Below, piece by piece: positions 6,468-14,800 of a stretch of 26,796 nt of DNA; within the stretch, counting starts at the first letter, position 1; every line of letters starts with the position of its first letter. The translations under genes and the position numbers were made by a program. The notes below the pieces were generated by a model, which saw nothing but the letters and a program-made list of their open reading frames with translations, was not told where the DNA came from and made no database searches. The stretch spans positions 1 to 26,796 of the forward strand of contig DASSGZ010000162.1 in the NCBI GenBank assembly GCA_035693165.1, given 5' to 3'. This stretch comes from JAICKM01 sp035693165. GTDB taxonomy: Bacteria; Chloroflexota; Chloroflexia; QHBQ01; JAICKM01.

Positions 6468-7580
6468 GTGGGCTTCCTGAGCCGGTTCGCCGCGCCGAAG
6501 CGGGTCGGCGAGATCTTCGAGCCGAGCGTCGCCGACCTGATCGCCAGCGGCACGCGCCTGACCGCCGCCGGCCAGGCCGCCGAGGCGCTGGCCCTGTTCG
6601 ATCGCGCGCTGGCTCGCGAACCGCTGTCGGTGCCCGCCTGGTACAACCGTGCGCTGGTGCTGGGCCGCACTGGGCGCTGGGACGAGGCTCTGGCCGCCTA
6701 CGACCGCGTGCTGGTGCTTGATCCCGACTACGCCCAGGCCTGGTATAACAAAGGCGTCTTGCTGGACGCGCAGGGCGAGTTGCCGGAAGGGCTGGCGGCG
6801 TATAATCGGGCCCTTGGTCTCGACCCCACCTGGGCCGATGCCTGGTTCAGCAAGGGCGTGCTGCTGGCGGGGATGGAGCGGCCCGGCGAGGCCGTGCCCT
6901 GCCTGGAACACGCGCGCCGGTTGGGCCATCCCCTGGCCGCCGGCTACCTCCAACAGATGCAACGGCGCGCGGTGAACGCCGCCGATGCCGCCATTGTCGC
7001 GCACCCGCTCGACCTGGCGGCGTGGTGCAACAAAGGCCGCGTGCTGGCCGACTTCGGGCGGCATGAAGAAGCGCTCTTCGCCTACGAGCGAGCGCTGGCG
7101 ATCCGCCCGGCGGCGGGCGATGCCTGGTGCGGCAAGGGCCGCAGCCTGGAGGCGCTGGGCCAGGCCACCGAGGCGCGCGTGGCCTACGACCAGGCGCTGG
7201 CACTGCACACGCCCTGCCCGCGGGCCTGGTTGTACCAGGGGCAACGGCTGGAAGGCTACGGGCGCTACGACGACGCGCTGCTTGCCTACGACCGGGCGCT
7301 GCGCAGCGATCCCCTGTTCAGCGACGCCTGGATCCGCAGCGCGGCCAACCTGGCCGGGCGCGGGCGCTGGGAAGACGCGCTGGCTGCCTACAACCGTGCG
7401 CTGGCCCTCGACCCCACCCTGGCGGAAGCCTGGTTCCAGAAAGGCACGATCCTGGCCGCGCACGGGCGCCGGGACGACGCCCTGCCCTGCTTCGAGCGGG
7501 CGCAAGAACTCGGCTTCGCACCCGCCGCCGCCCTGGCCGGCGAGCTACGCGCCTACCTGGCGCCGTCGGGCGCGGGCTGA
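6468..7580 (+). CDS. Tetratricopeptide-repeat protein
   Basis: The 370-residue protein is almost entirely TPR units. About nine or ten 34-residue repeats start near residue 21, each with the pattern AWYNKG...L...G...EAL.AY.RAL.LDP, for example VPAWYNRALVLGRTGRWDEA (55-74) and AEAWFQKGTILAAHGRRDDA near the end. One unit around residues 157-183 is degenerate. TPR arrays are protein-binding scaffolds. There is no signal peptide or membrane segment, so it is probably cytoplasmic, and the partner is unknown. The GTG start at 6468 follows GGGGGAG. The 3' end overlaps the convergent lipoprotein gene by 28 bp. Confidence 0.9.
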   Translation: MGFLSRFAAPKRVGEIFEPSVADLIASGTRLTAAGQAAEALALFDRALAREPLSVPAWYNRALVLGRTGRWDEALAAYDRVLVLDPDYAQAWYNKGVLLDAQGELPEGLAAYNRALGLDPTWADAWFSKGVLLAGMERPGEAVPCLEHARRLGHPLAAGYLQQMQRRAVNAADAAIVAHPLDLAAWCNKGRVLADFGRHEEALFAYERALAIRPAAGDAWCGKGRSLEALGQATEARVAYDQALALHTPCPRAWLYQGQRLEGYGRYDDALLAYDRALRSDPLFSDAWIRSAANLAGRGRWEDALAAYNRALALDPTLAEAWFQKGTILAAHGRRDDALPCFERAQELGFAPAAALAGELRAYLAPSGAG

Positions 7581-9001
7581 AGCTTCTCGATGGGCGCATC
7601 CCAGTCCAGGAAGCGCTCGTCATAGCCCGGCCCCACCAGCCGATAAACCCGCCCATCGTCGGTGCCGTACCAGATGGTGATGAAGCTGTTGCCGCCCACT
7701 TTGTAGCGGCCCACGTCGGGCGTGTCGGCCAGGAAGTAGGACACGCGCCAGACCGTGCGGCCATCGAGCGTCTCTGGGCGCACCGGCCCCGCTGGGCGAG
7801 CGGCATCCCCGATGGCGACCCACATGGCGGCCAGGCCCGACTCGGGCGTGCGCGCGGGCGACAGCCGGGCCCAGTCGCTGCCCTGGCGGCTGTAGGCCAC
7901 ATCGCCCAGCACCACCACCTCGCCCTTGTCCTCTGCGCGCTCGACGAAGAGGTGCAGGTAATCCGGCGCCAGCCACTCGCCATGCCCCAGCTTGCTGATG
8001 GTGAAGCGGACACTGCGGGCCTGGCCCCACTTCTGGACGGCGGCGGTCAGCAGGACGGCGCCATCGGGGACCGGGCCGGGCATGGCGGGCGTGGGCGCGG
8101 GCCCGTGCAAGGCCGGTTGCGGCGGCACGGCGGCGGCGGCAGGCGTGCGCAGCCAGGACTGGAAAGCGGCTTCCAGTGTGTCGAGATCGGGCACCTGGCC
8201 GGGCACCGGGGCGCCTGCCGCGGGGTTGGGCTGCACGCTGAGCGCGCGATAGGCGTCCAGGCCGTAGCGGCCGATCATGAACTGGGCGAAGGCCCCTGCT
8301 TCCAGGTAGATCGGCCCGGTGTCGGCGCCGCTCGACAACGCGCTGTACTCGGCCTTGCCGAGACCCGTATATTTGAAGGCGGCGGCCAGCGCCGTGTAGT
8401 TCTTGCCGGCGAGCAAGCCGGCGGCCTGGCGCCCGGCGGGCACGCCGTTCATCGGCCACGGGGTCGCGCCGTCGTAGAGCAGCGTGGCGTAGACGGCCAG
8501 CCCTTCCTCGAAGAAGGGGTAGCCGGTATAGCCGGTGAACACATGGGTGAGCGCGTGCGTCACCTGGGCCACATATAGCGGCGACTCGTTGCGCCGGTAG
8601 AGCACAATGCCCGCCGTCTCCACATGGGCGACGCCGGGGTCGTGCTCGAACTGGATCGGGATGGGATAATCAGGAGCGTCGCCGAACAGCCCGGCCAGGT
8701 TGGCGTAACTCTTCTCCAGCGCAGTGATCACGCTCGGCAGCGCGGCGACATCGGTGGCGTCGGCGGCGAGATAGCGGATGCGGAAATGGGGCACGGCCAG
8801 CGTGGCGTAGAGCGCGCCGTTGCTCACGCTGGTCGGCTCGGCGGTAGCGAGCACGGGCAGCGGGGGCAGCGGCAGAGCCGGGCGCGGCGTCGGCGGCAGC
8901 GGCGTGGGCGAGAGCACGGCGGTGGGCGGGGCACCCAGGCACCCCGGCATGAGCAAGGCGAGCAGGACAACCCCCAGGCGAAGCGCGCGCCGCATCCTCA
9001 T
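7553..9001 (-). CDS. Lipoprotein: gluzincin-like domain with altered active site plus LolA/LppX-like domain
   Basis: The 482-residue protein has a type II signal peptide (MRMRRALRLG..., lipobox LMPGC), then a Pro/Ala-rich linker, and is therefore exported and lipid-anchored. Residues about 60-300 resemble the peptidase-MA-like gluzincin domain: THALTHVFT (residues 148-156), then FFEEGLAVYA (163-172). The expected HExxH reads HALTH: the catalytic Glu is Ala150, codon GCG at 8554-8552. His149, His153 and Glu165/166 remain, so a metal might still bind, but normal peptidase activity is unlikely. Residues about 325-475 (SVRFTISK..., VVLGDVAYSR) resemble LolA/LppX-type lipoprotein-binding folds. 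The ATG overlaps the cyclase stop codon (ATGA), which suggests translational coupling. Family assignments rest on motif reading and are moderate. Confidence 0.75.
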   Translation of the reverse strand: MRMRRALRLGVVLLALLMPGCLGAPPTAVLSPTPLPPTPRPALPLPPLPVLATAEPTSVSNGALYATLAVPHFRIRYLAADATDVAALPSVITALEKSYANLAGLFGDAPDYPIPIQFEHDPGVAHVETAGIVLYRRNESPLYVAQVTHALTHVFTGYTGYPFFEEGLAVYATLLYDGATPWPMNGVPAGRQAAGLLAGKNYTALAAAFKYTGLGKAEYSALSSGADTGPIYLEAGAFAQFMIGRYGLDAYRALSVQPNPAAGAPVPGQVPDLDTLEAAFQSWLRTPAAAAVPPQPALHGPAPTPAMPGPVPDGAVLLTAAVQKWGQARSVRFTISKLGHGEWLAPDYLHLFVERAEDKGEVVVLGDVAYSRQGSDWARLSPARTPESGLAAMWVAIGDAARPAGPVRPETLDGRTVWRVSYFLADTPDVGRYKVGGNSFITIWYGTDDGRVYRLVGPGYDERFLDWDAPIEKLQPAPDGAR

Positions 9002-10863
9002 GAAGCAGTGACGGCGACAGCGGGTTGATCCTGCGGGGCGCCGGGGGCGGGCGGCAGCACCTGGTAGAGTGTGAAGCGCTGCGACAACCCCTTGAGGCTG
9101 GTGTCGAAGGACTCCACCGGGATGCCGCTCAGCAACTCGCGCACCGCCGGGTCGTCGTACACCGCGGCGGTCAGGATGATGTCGCCGCCGTGGCTGGCGC
9201 CCTGCACGCGGGCCGCCGTGTTCACGGTCGAGCCGAAGTAGTCGAGCACCTCGTTGGCGTTGATGGCGATGCACGGGCCGCTATGCAGGCCCAGCTTGAC
9301 CAGCAACTGCGCCTCGGGCGGCATGGCCTGGTTCCGCACGGCCATGCGCTCCTGGATCGCCAGGCAGGCGGCCACCGCATCAGCGGGCACGCGGAACACG
9401 GCCATCACCGCATCGCCGATGGTCTTGACCAGGGCGCCGTTGTGCTCCGTGATCGCATCGGTGAGGATCACGAAATGGTCGCGGACGCGGGCGTAGGCCG
9501 GGGAGTCGCCGAAACGCTCGTACATCACCGTCGAGTCCTTGAGGTCGCTGAACAGCACGGTCAGGTTCTTGACGGACACGCCAAGCCCCGGCGCCAGCAC
9601 CTGCGAGGAGAACATGTTGCGGAATTCCTGCAACGACGTAACCAGCGCGGCGCTCACGCCCTCGTTGCCCCAATCGGCATTCTCCAGGATCAAGAGCAGT
9701 TCGTCCGGCCCGGCATTTTCAAAGCGCAACTCGGCCCGCGGCCCCAGGCGCGGCTCGGCATCGGGCGCGGTGGCGCCGTCCGCCGTGAAGCGATACTCCG
9801 CCGGCTCGGCGGCACCCGCCGGATCGATATGGAAGATCCCCCGCTCGGTGCGCTGCCGGGTGCGCCAGCGGTAGGCGCCGGGCGGCAGCACCGGCGGCAA
9901 GGTCCGCGCCTTGCCGGAAGGCAGGCGGAACTGGGCGACGATATGCCGGGTCTGGTACGGCCCGCCGATACAAAAACTGGCGTCCAGCACCTCGCGCACG
10001 GCGCCGCTCACGGTGAATCGCAACTCGACATACTCGTCGAAGTTCACATCGTAGCGGATATTGCAGGTGTCGCAGTGGGCCGTTAGCTCCAGGTCGGCCA
10101 GATTGGTCACCTGAGCCTTCGCCACGCGGCAGTTGGGGCAGAGCACGTCCCAGTGCAGGTCCAGCAGCCCGGCCTGGGTGGCGTACAGGAAGAGGCGCAG
10201 CGCCTGCATGCGGTCGATACCCCAGCGGGCGGCGAACACGAAGGGGCGCATGTTGGTCACTTCGTCGTCGGGCGCCGTCGCCAGGTGGCTGATGAGCCGG
10301 TCGGCCAGCCCCGGCGGCAGCTTCATCGCGCGCAGATCGCGGGCGCGCTGCTCCAACGCGCGCTTGTGGAGATCGGGCGGCAAGGGCGGGGGGAAGACCG
10401 TTCCGGCCCGGCGCTGGTAGCGCTCGGCGAAGGTGCGATAGAGGCGGCTGACGCGCGTCAGCGTGTAGACGCCGAAGACGAAAAAGGCGCCCAGCCGGCC
10501 CAGGATGTTGCTGGGGATCACGTCGGCCCGTAGCTCGACGGCGCTGCGGGTCGGACCCAGGGGCCGCACCGTCGTCGTCACGTCGATGCTCTTCAGGGGC
10601 ACACCTTCAAAGATCCGATGTACGCTGAAATAGCGGTTATGGACCCATTCAAACGGGTGCTCGTACCAGTGGACCGGGATACCCAGGAGCTTCGCGTCGG
10701 CGCGCAAGGCCTGGTGCCCGTCGGGATCGCGGGTCGCCTGGAAGCGGGCCTTGGGCAAGCCGGTGCTACGCTCCACGCGATCGGTCATGGTCGCCGCATC
10801 GAAGAAAGCCTCCGCGGGCATATCAAGGATCATCCGGCGCACGAGCCGTAATGGTCTGGACAT
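8998..10863 (-). CDS. Class III adenylate cyclase with N-terminal START-like/DUF5939-type region and zinc ribbon
   Basis: The 621-residue protein has, in order, an N-terminal region (1-160) like the lipid-binding/SRPBCC-type half of DUF5939 cyclases, a zinc ribbon (Cys242, Cys245, Cys264, Cys267), a beta-rich region (about 275-395), and a class III nucleotide cyclase domain (about 430-605). All catalytic positions are present: metal ligands Asp440 (LFSDLKDST) and Asp484 (TIGDAV), purine-selecting Lys480 and Asp541 (the adenylate rather than guanylate pair), and Asn548 and Arg552 for transition-state binding. It should make cAMP. No membrane segment is evident. ATG at 10863 follows GGAGGGAGAAGAG and is preferred to the upstream in-frame ATG at 10935. 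It sits 83 nt after the kinase gene and overlaps the lipoprotein gene by 4 nt. Confidence 0.9.
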   Translation of the reverse strand: MSRPLRLVRRMILDMPAEAFFDAATMTDRVERSTGLPKARFQATRDPDGHQALRADAKLLGIPVHWYEHPFEWVHNRYFSVHRIFEGVPLKSIDVTTTVRPLGPTRSAVELRADVIPSNILGRLGAFFVFGVYTLTRVSRLYRTFAERYQRRAGTVFPPPLPPDLHKRALEQRARDLRAMKLPPGLADRLISHLATAPDDEVTNMRPFVFAARWGIDRMQALRLFLYATQAGLLDLHWDVLCPNCRVAKAQVTNLADLELTAHCDTCNIRYDVNFDEYVELRFTVSGAVREVLDASFCIGGPYQTRHIVAQFRLPSGKARTLPPVLPPGAYRWRTRQRTERGIFHIDPAGAAEPAEYRFTADGATAPDAEPRLGPRAELRFENAGPDELLLILENADWGNEGVSAALVTSLQEFRNMFSSQVLAPGLGVSVKNLTVLFSDLKDSTVMYERFGDSPAYARVRDHFVILTDAITEHNGALVKTIGDAVMAVFRVPADAVAACLAIQERMAVRNQAMPPEAQLLVKLGLHSGPCIAINANEVLDYFGSTVNTAARVQGASHGGDIILTAAVYDDPAVRELLSGIPVESFDTSLKGLSQRFTLYQVLPPAPGAPQDQPAVAVTAS

Positions 10864-10946
10864 ACGCGAACTCTTCTCCCTCCCAGCCGCGCGGAGGCGG
10901 GCGGTTGCACCGATACCGACAACTGAATCACGCACGAGTCCGGCGG

Positions 10947-12740
10947 CTAGATCTCCGCGCCCGGCGCCGTGGGCTGATACAGCGGGAGGCGCACGGTAAA
11001 CATGCTGCCCTTCCCGTCCCGCCCGGCGGCAGCCACTGTACCGCCGTGCAGAGTGACGATCTCTTTCACCACATACAGCCCTACACCCATGCCGCTGATG
11101 CGTTGCGTCGCCGGGTTTTCGGCCCGGTAGAAGCGGTCGAAGAGGTGCTCCACGGCGCCGGCGGGGAAGCCCACTCCCTCGTCGGTGACGGTGACCACGG
11201 CCTCACCGGCCTCGCAGTCGAGGCACACACCAATGGTCCCCCCGTTGGGACTGTATTTGACGGCGTTTTGCAACAGATTATACAACACCTGCTCCAGCCG
11301 CAGCTCATCGCCCAGGACCAGCACGGGGGGCTCGCCCAGGCGGGCCAGGAGGGTATGGCGCTCGAAAGCGGGGCTCATCTCGTCCAGCAGGCGGTCGAGC
11401 AAGTGGTTCAGATCGACCACCTGGCGCTCGATGCTAAGCTGGCCGGTGTCGATGCGGGAGAGATCCAGCAGGGAGACCACCAGGCGATGCAGGCGCAGCG
11501 TCTGCTGCACGAGAATGCGCAGGGTCCGCGCATCGCGGGGGTCGGTGCGGCCCTCCAGGGCGGCCCGCCGCTGCAGCAACTGGGCCGAGGCAAGCACGGA
11601 GGTCATGGGCGTTTTTAGTTCGTGCGCGGCGATGGACAGGAAGTGATCACGCACGAGCAAGGCTTTCTGGGCTTCCTGGTAGAGCCGGGCGTTGTCCACG
11701 GCCAGAGCCGCGCGCCGGGCGATGTCTTCGGCCAGGGTGAGGTCCTCGGCGGTGTACGGAGCGCGGGCCGTGGTGCCGACAAACGTAAGCAGCCCGAGCG
11801 TGCGATCCCGCGCCGCCAGAGGTACGACCATGCACGAGCGGGGATCGAGCGCCTGCAACAGGTGCTCGATCTGGATATTGTGCCGGCCCGCGGCGGCCAT
11901 CGCATCCGCGATATCGGCATAGAGCCGGGCTCGGCCGCTCTGGACCACATCGCGGGCCGGATAGGCGGGATTGGCCGCCGGCGGCAACCGGCGGCGCAAC
12001 TCGGCCACGAGGTTTGCGCCGGCCGGGTCCGCGTGGGTGGTGGTCACATAACGCAGCGATCCGTCGTCTTCGACCAGGTCGAGGCTGCAATAGTCGGCGA
12101 GATACGGCACGGCCAGTTGCGTAACCAGGGCCAGGGTCGTATCGTAATCGAGCGAAGTCGCCAGGCGATTGCTCGCCTCGGCCAGGAACAGCAGGCGGCG
12201 CTTGGCCGCTTCGGTCTGCACCAGGGCCTGGTTGCGCTCGGCCAGCAGATCGTCCTGGGCGGCCAGGGCGGCGCGCAGATCGCGCGTCCGCTCGGCCACC
12301 GTGGTTTCGAGTTCGGCGGCGTGGCGGGCGAGCGCTGCCTGCTGCTCCTCGATTTGCCGGCTCATGTGGCGCATCTGGATCGCGCGGCTCAGCGAGGCGA
12401 CGAAGTACTCGGAGTCGAGCGGCTTCTGGATGAAGTCATAGGCGCCCGCGCGCAACGCCTGCATCACGAACTCGCGCTCGCCGTAGGCGGTAATCAACAG
12501 GATCGGCGTGGTGGGCCGCCGGGCCCGAATCGCGGCCAGCAATTCGAGGCCGCTCATGCCCGGCATGCGAATATCGCTGATGATCGCGTCGTAGTCCGTA
12601 GCGGCGACCCGCTCCAGCGCGACCGGGGCGGAATCCGCGGTATCGACCGTGACCCAATCCATCCAGAGCCGCATCAGCTTGGGGAAAGCCAGCAGCAGGG
12701 TGGGGTCGTCGTCGACAACCAGGACATGGGGTGTGCTCAT
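10947..12740 (-). CDS. Hybrid sensor histidine kinase: receiver - coiled coil - GAF - HisKA - HATPase
   Basis: The 597-residue cytoplasmic protein begins with a receiver domain (1-122; VVDDDP, phospho-acceptor Asp56 in ISDIRMPG, Lys106 in QKPLD). A coiled coil (about 125-185) and a GAF domain (about 190-355) follow, then HisKA with His373 (AAHELKTPMTS) and HATPase_c (N box LYNLLQNAVKYSPNGG, G1 DEGVGF at 520, G2 GMGVGLYVVKEI at 550). The receiver is at the N-terminus, so a phosphoryl input from another kinase may gate this one. ATG at 12740 is where the receiver fold begins, with GAGGTG just upstream. The long in-frame extension to 13202 is rejected because it runs through the yrdB gene. The gene heads the operon with the cyclase and lipoprotein. 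No partner response regulator is visible. Confidence 0.93.
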   Translation of the reverse strand: MSTPHVLVVDDDPTLLLAFPKLMRLWMDWVTVDTADSAPVALERVAATDYDAIISDIRMPGMSGLELLAAIRARRPTTPILLITAYGEREFVMQALRAGAYDFIQKPLDSEYFVASLSRAIQMRHMSRQIEEQQAALARHAAELETTVAERTRDLRAALAAQDDLLAERNQALVQTEAAKRRLLFLAEASNRLATSLDYDTTLALVTQLAVPYLADYCSLDLVEDDGSLRYVTTTHADPAGANLVAELRRRLPPAANPAYPARDVVQSGRARLYADIADAMAAAGRHNIQIEHLLQALDPRSCMVVPLAARDRTLGLLTFVGTTARAPYTAEDLTLAEDIARRAALAVDNARLYQEAQKALLVRDHFLSIAAHELKTPMTSVLASAQLLQRRAALEGRTDPRDARTLRILVQQTLRLHRLVVSLLDLSRIDTGQLSIERQVVDLNHLLDRLLDEMSPAFERHTLLARLGEPPVLVLGDELRLEQVLYNLLQNAVKYSPNGGTIGVCLDCEAGEAVVTVTDEGVGFPAGAVEHLFDRFYRAENPATQRISGMGVGLYVVKEIVTLHGGTVAAAGRDGKGSMFTVRLPLYQPTAPGAEI

Positions 12741-12861
12741 GGCGCACCTCGTGGGGAGTGGGTAACCGGCCGGCGCGGACCAGGGGCACAACCGCCGCGG
12801 CCGGTCAGCCCCGCAGGGATGGTGGCGGCACTCGATGCCATGCCGAGCGCCTCTGGTGCAT

Positions 12862-12870
12862 ATTATAGCA
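12862..12870 (-). promoter_or_regulatory. Extended -10 promoter of the kinase-cyclase-lipoprotein operon
   Basis: TGC-TATAAT on the minus strand (12870-12862), about 115 nt before the kinase ATG and after the yrdB stop. There is no good -35 hexamer. Confidence 0.55.
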
Positions 12871-12910
12871 TAACGCGCAACATCATGTGATGGGTTCGCC
12901 GGGTGATCGC

Positions 12911-13252
12911 CTACTTTTGATCCCAGAGCTGGGCCGGCACCAGGTTGATCACGACCACCACGGCGAACACCCCGGCGAGACCCGGCTGCCCCGCCACCGC
13001 CAGGGCGACGGCGGCCAGCGCGAAGATCGCCACTTTGAGGATCAGCAGCCAGGGCATGGGCAGGCGCGTGCGCGACGCGGGCGCGGCGAACCGGCCCCAG
13101 ACCAGGGCGATCAGCAGCGGCGCGCCGATCCCCAGTACGACGGCCATCACCGGCCCGTTGCTCACCTGGAAGCCCCAGTAGGCCAGCGCCGCCAGGGCGC
13201 ACAACTCCAGGACAAAGCTCAGCCCCAGGTTCACGGATTTGAGTGTCTGCAC
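12911..13252 (-). CDS. YrdB-family (DUF2568) four-helix membrane protein
   Basis: The small 113-residue membrane protein has four hydrophobic helices (about 8-28, 33-51, 67-86 and 88-107). The opening NLGLSFVLELCALAALAYWGF is typical of the YrdB/DUF2568 family, whose function is unknown. The start is taken as GTG at 13252 with a weak AAAGAG upstream; GTG at codon 7 is an alternative. The kinase operon downstream has its own promoter. A pair of direct palindromic repeats lies just upstream. Confidence 0.8.
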   Translation of the reverse strand: MQTLKSVNLGLSFVLELCALAALAYWGFQVSNGPVMAVVLGIGAPLLIALVWGRFAAPASRTRLPMPWLLILKVAIFALAAVALAVAGQPGLAGVFAVVVVINLVPAQLWDQK

Positions 13253-13288
13253 TGCTATTGCTCTTTCTGCCCTATGCTTCTGCTGGGC

Positions 13289-13321
13289 GGCAGGCCGGTT
13301 TCAAACCGGCCCCTACACCGC
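13289..13321. repeat. GCCGGTTT palindromic repeat, copy 3
   Basis: A 33-nt copy with the perfect palindrome GCCGGTTT-C-AAACCGGC followed by CCCTACACCGC. It is in direct orientation with copy 4. Confidence 0.8.
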
Positions 13322-13329
13322 CAATCGGA

Positions 13330-13362
13330 GGCAGGCCCGTTTGAAACCGGCCCCTACACCGC
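13330..13362. repeat. GCCGGTTT palindromic repeat, copy 4
   Basis: A direct repeat of copy 3, 41 bp later, differing at only two positions (GGCCCGTTTGAAACCGGCCC core). It lies between yrdB and the 3' end of tgt. Confidence 0.8.
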
Positions 13363-13403
13363 GCAATTATCGTCGTGATTCTGAGGGGGCGGCGGATCGA
13401 AGC

Positions 13404-14585
13404 CTACGCCCGCCCGTGCGCGACCAGCCAGCGGGCGCGCTGATCGCGGGCCACTTCGGGATCGCTGGGCTGATAGGCAGCCAGGAAGGCGGCTTTGGCT
13501 TCGCGGAAGGTGCCGTCGAGGATGCTCCGGCGGATCTCGCCCGCGAGGCGCACCAGGAAGCGCACGTTGTGGATGCTGTTGAGCCGGTAGCCCAGCAGTT
13601 CCTTGGTACGGAACAGGTGATGCACGTAGGCCACCGAGAAGTTTTGGCAAGTCCAGCAGTCGCAGCCCGGCTCAATGGGCGCGTCGAGGCGGGCGAAGCG
13701 CGGACTCTTGATCGGCAGGCGGCCGTTGCGGGTCAGCAGGGCGCCGTTGCGGGCCAGCCGCGTGGGCAGCACACAGTCGAACATGTCGATGCCGCGATCC
13801 ACGATCTCCCAGAGGTCTTCGGGCGAGCCGACGCCCATCAGGTAGCGCGGCTTGTCCGCGGGCAAGAGCGGCGTGGTGACTTCGAGCATTTCGTGCATCA
13901 GCGCCTTGGGTTCGCCCACGCTGAGGCCGCCCACGGCGTAGCCGGGGAAAGCGAGGTCGGTCAGGAACCGGGCGCTCTCGCGGCGCAACTCCGGGTAGAC
14001 TCCGCCCTGCACGATGGCAAAAAGGGCCTGGCCCGTGTCGCAGTGGGCGCGCTTGCAGCGCTCGGCCCAGGCGTGGGTGCGGCGCAACGCCTGGCGGTTG
14101 TAGGCTTCATCGCTGGGGTAGGGCGTGCATTCGTCCAGCACCATCATGATGTCGGCGCCGATTTGCTCTTCGAGGTGCATCACCTTTTCGGGCGTGAAGT
14201 AGTGGCGCGAGCCGTCGAGGTGCGACCGGAAGGTGACGCCGTCGTCGTCCAGCTTGCGGTTGTGGCTGAGGCTGAAAACCTGGAAACCGCCACTGTCGGT
14301 CAGCATGGGGCCGGGCCAGCGCATGAAGCGGTGCAGCCCGCCAAACTCGGCGATCAGATCGGCGCCGGGGCGCAGGTAGAGATGGTAGGTGTTGCCGAGC
14401 ACGCAGGTGGCGCCCAGCCGTTGCAGGTCGTCGGGACCGAGCGCTTTGACGGAAGCCTGGGTGCCGACGGGCATAAACAGCGGGGTCAGGCACTCGCCGT
14501 GCGGCGTCTGCAAGCGCCCGGCGCGCGCCGCCGTGCCGGGTAGCGTCGCCTCCACCGTGAAGCCAAAGGGGGTCGATTCCGTCAT
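13404..14585 (-). CDS. tgt: tRNA-guanine transglycosylase
   Basis: Tgt exchanges guanine 34 of tRNAs for Asp, Asn, His and Tyr with preQ1, the entry step of queuosine into tRNA. The 393-residue length is normal. Catalytic Asp97 lies in LTDSGGFQVFSL, nucleophile Asp270 in DMFDCVLPTRLARNG, and the zinc site is Cys308, Cys310, Cys313 (CDCWTC) plus His339 (NSIHN). MGVGSPEDL and GGLSVGEP are also family signatures. ATG at 14585 is preceded by GAGAGGAA. A strong promoter (TTGACA, 18 nt, TATACT) lies about 100 nt upstream, so the gene is probably transcribed alone. queG, the last enzyme of the pathway, is in the same window about 6 kb away. Confidence 0.97.
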   Translation of the reverse strand: MTESTPFGFTVEATLPGTAARAGRLQTPHGECLTPLFMPVGTQASVKALGPDDLQRLGATCVLGNTYHLYLRPGADLIAEFGGLHRFMRWPGPMLTDSGGFQVFSLSHNRKLDDDGVTFRSHLDGSRHYFTPEKVMHLEEQIGADIMMVLDECTPYPSDEAYNRQALRRTHAWAERCKRAHCDTGQALFAIVQGGVYPELRRESARFLTDLAFPGYAVGGLSVGEPKALMHEMLEVTTPLLPADKPRYLMGVGSPEDLWEIVDRGIDMFDCVLPTRLARNGALLTRNGRLPIKSPRFARLDAPIEPGCDCWTCQNFSVAYVHHLFRTKELLGYRLNSIHNVRFLVRLAGEIRRSILDGTFREAKAAFLAAYQPSDPEVARDQRARWLVAHGRA

Positions 14586-14682
14586 AGGGTGCGCTCGTTT
14601 CCTCTCGCCGCCCCAACCGGACGGGGCACAAAATATCCGCGGGGGCAGGAACGCCGCCGCGGCCAGCAGGTACTTCGCCTTC

Positions 14683-14712
14683 AGTATAACAAAGCCCTCG
14701 CCGGCTTGTCAA
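14683..14712 (-). promoter_or_regulatory. Sigma-70 promoter of tgt, -35 inside an inverted repeat
   Basis: TTGACA (14712-14707), an 18-nt spacer and TATACT (14688-14683) on the minus strand. The -35 box sits across the loop of the perfect repeat GCCGGCTT-GTCA-AAGCCGGC (14700-14719), which could be an operator. Confidence 0.75.
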
Positions 14713-14749
14713 AGCCGGCATCCGGCCCATGAATGGGCGGGCAACGGAT

Positions 14750-14769
14750 AAGAAACCCGCCTTCGCGGG
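14750..14769 (-). terminator. Possible terminator of the baeRF3 gene
   Basis: On the minus strand CCCGC-GAAG-GCGGG is followed by TTTCTT. The stem is short and it lies about 120 nt after the stop codon, so it is a moderate candidate. It sits between the baeRF3 gene and the tgt promoter. Confidence 0.5.
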
Positions 14770-14800
14770 CTAATTACCGGCGACGGTGATCTTGCCCCTT

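Noticed and set aside
9002..9274. In-frame extension of the lipoprotein into the cyclase gene
   Set aside because: The signal peptide starts at the ATG at 9001, which overlaps the cyclase stop codon.
12741..13202. In-frame N-terminal extension of the histidine kinase
   Set aside because: It overlaps the yrdB gene and the kinase promoter, is Arg/Gly-rich, and the receiver domain begins exactly at the ATG at 12740.
13289..13362. Two direct repeats as a small CRISPR array
   Set aside because: Only two units with an 8-bp gap, no cas genes, and the same unit is dispersed in the window as a palindromic repeat.
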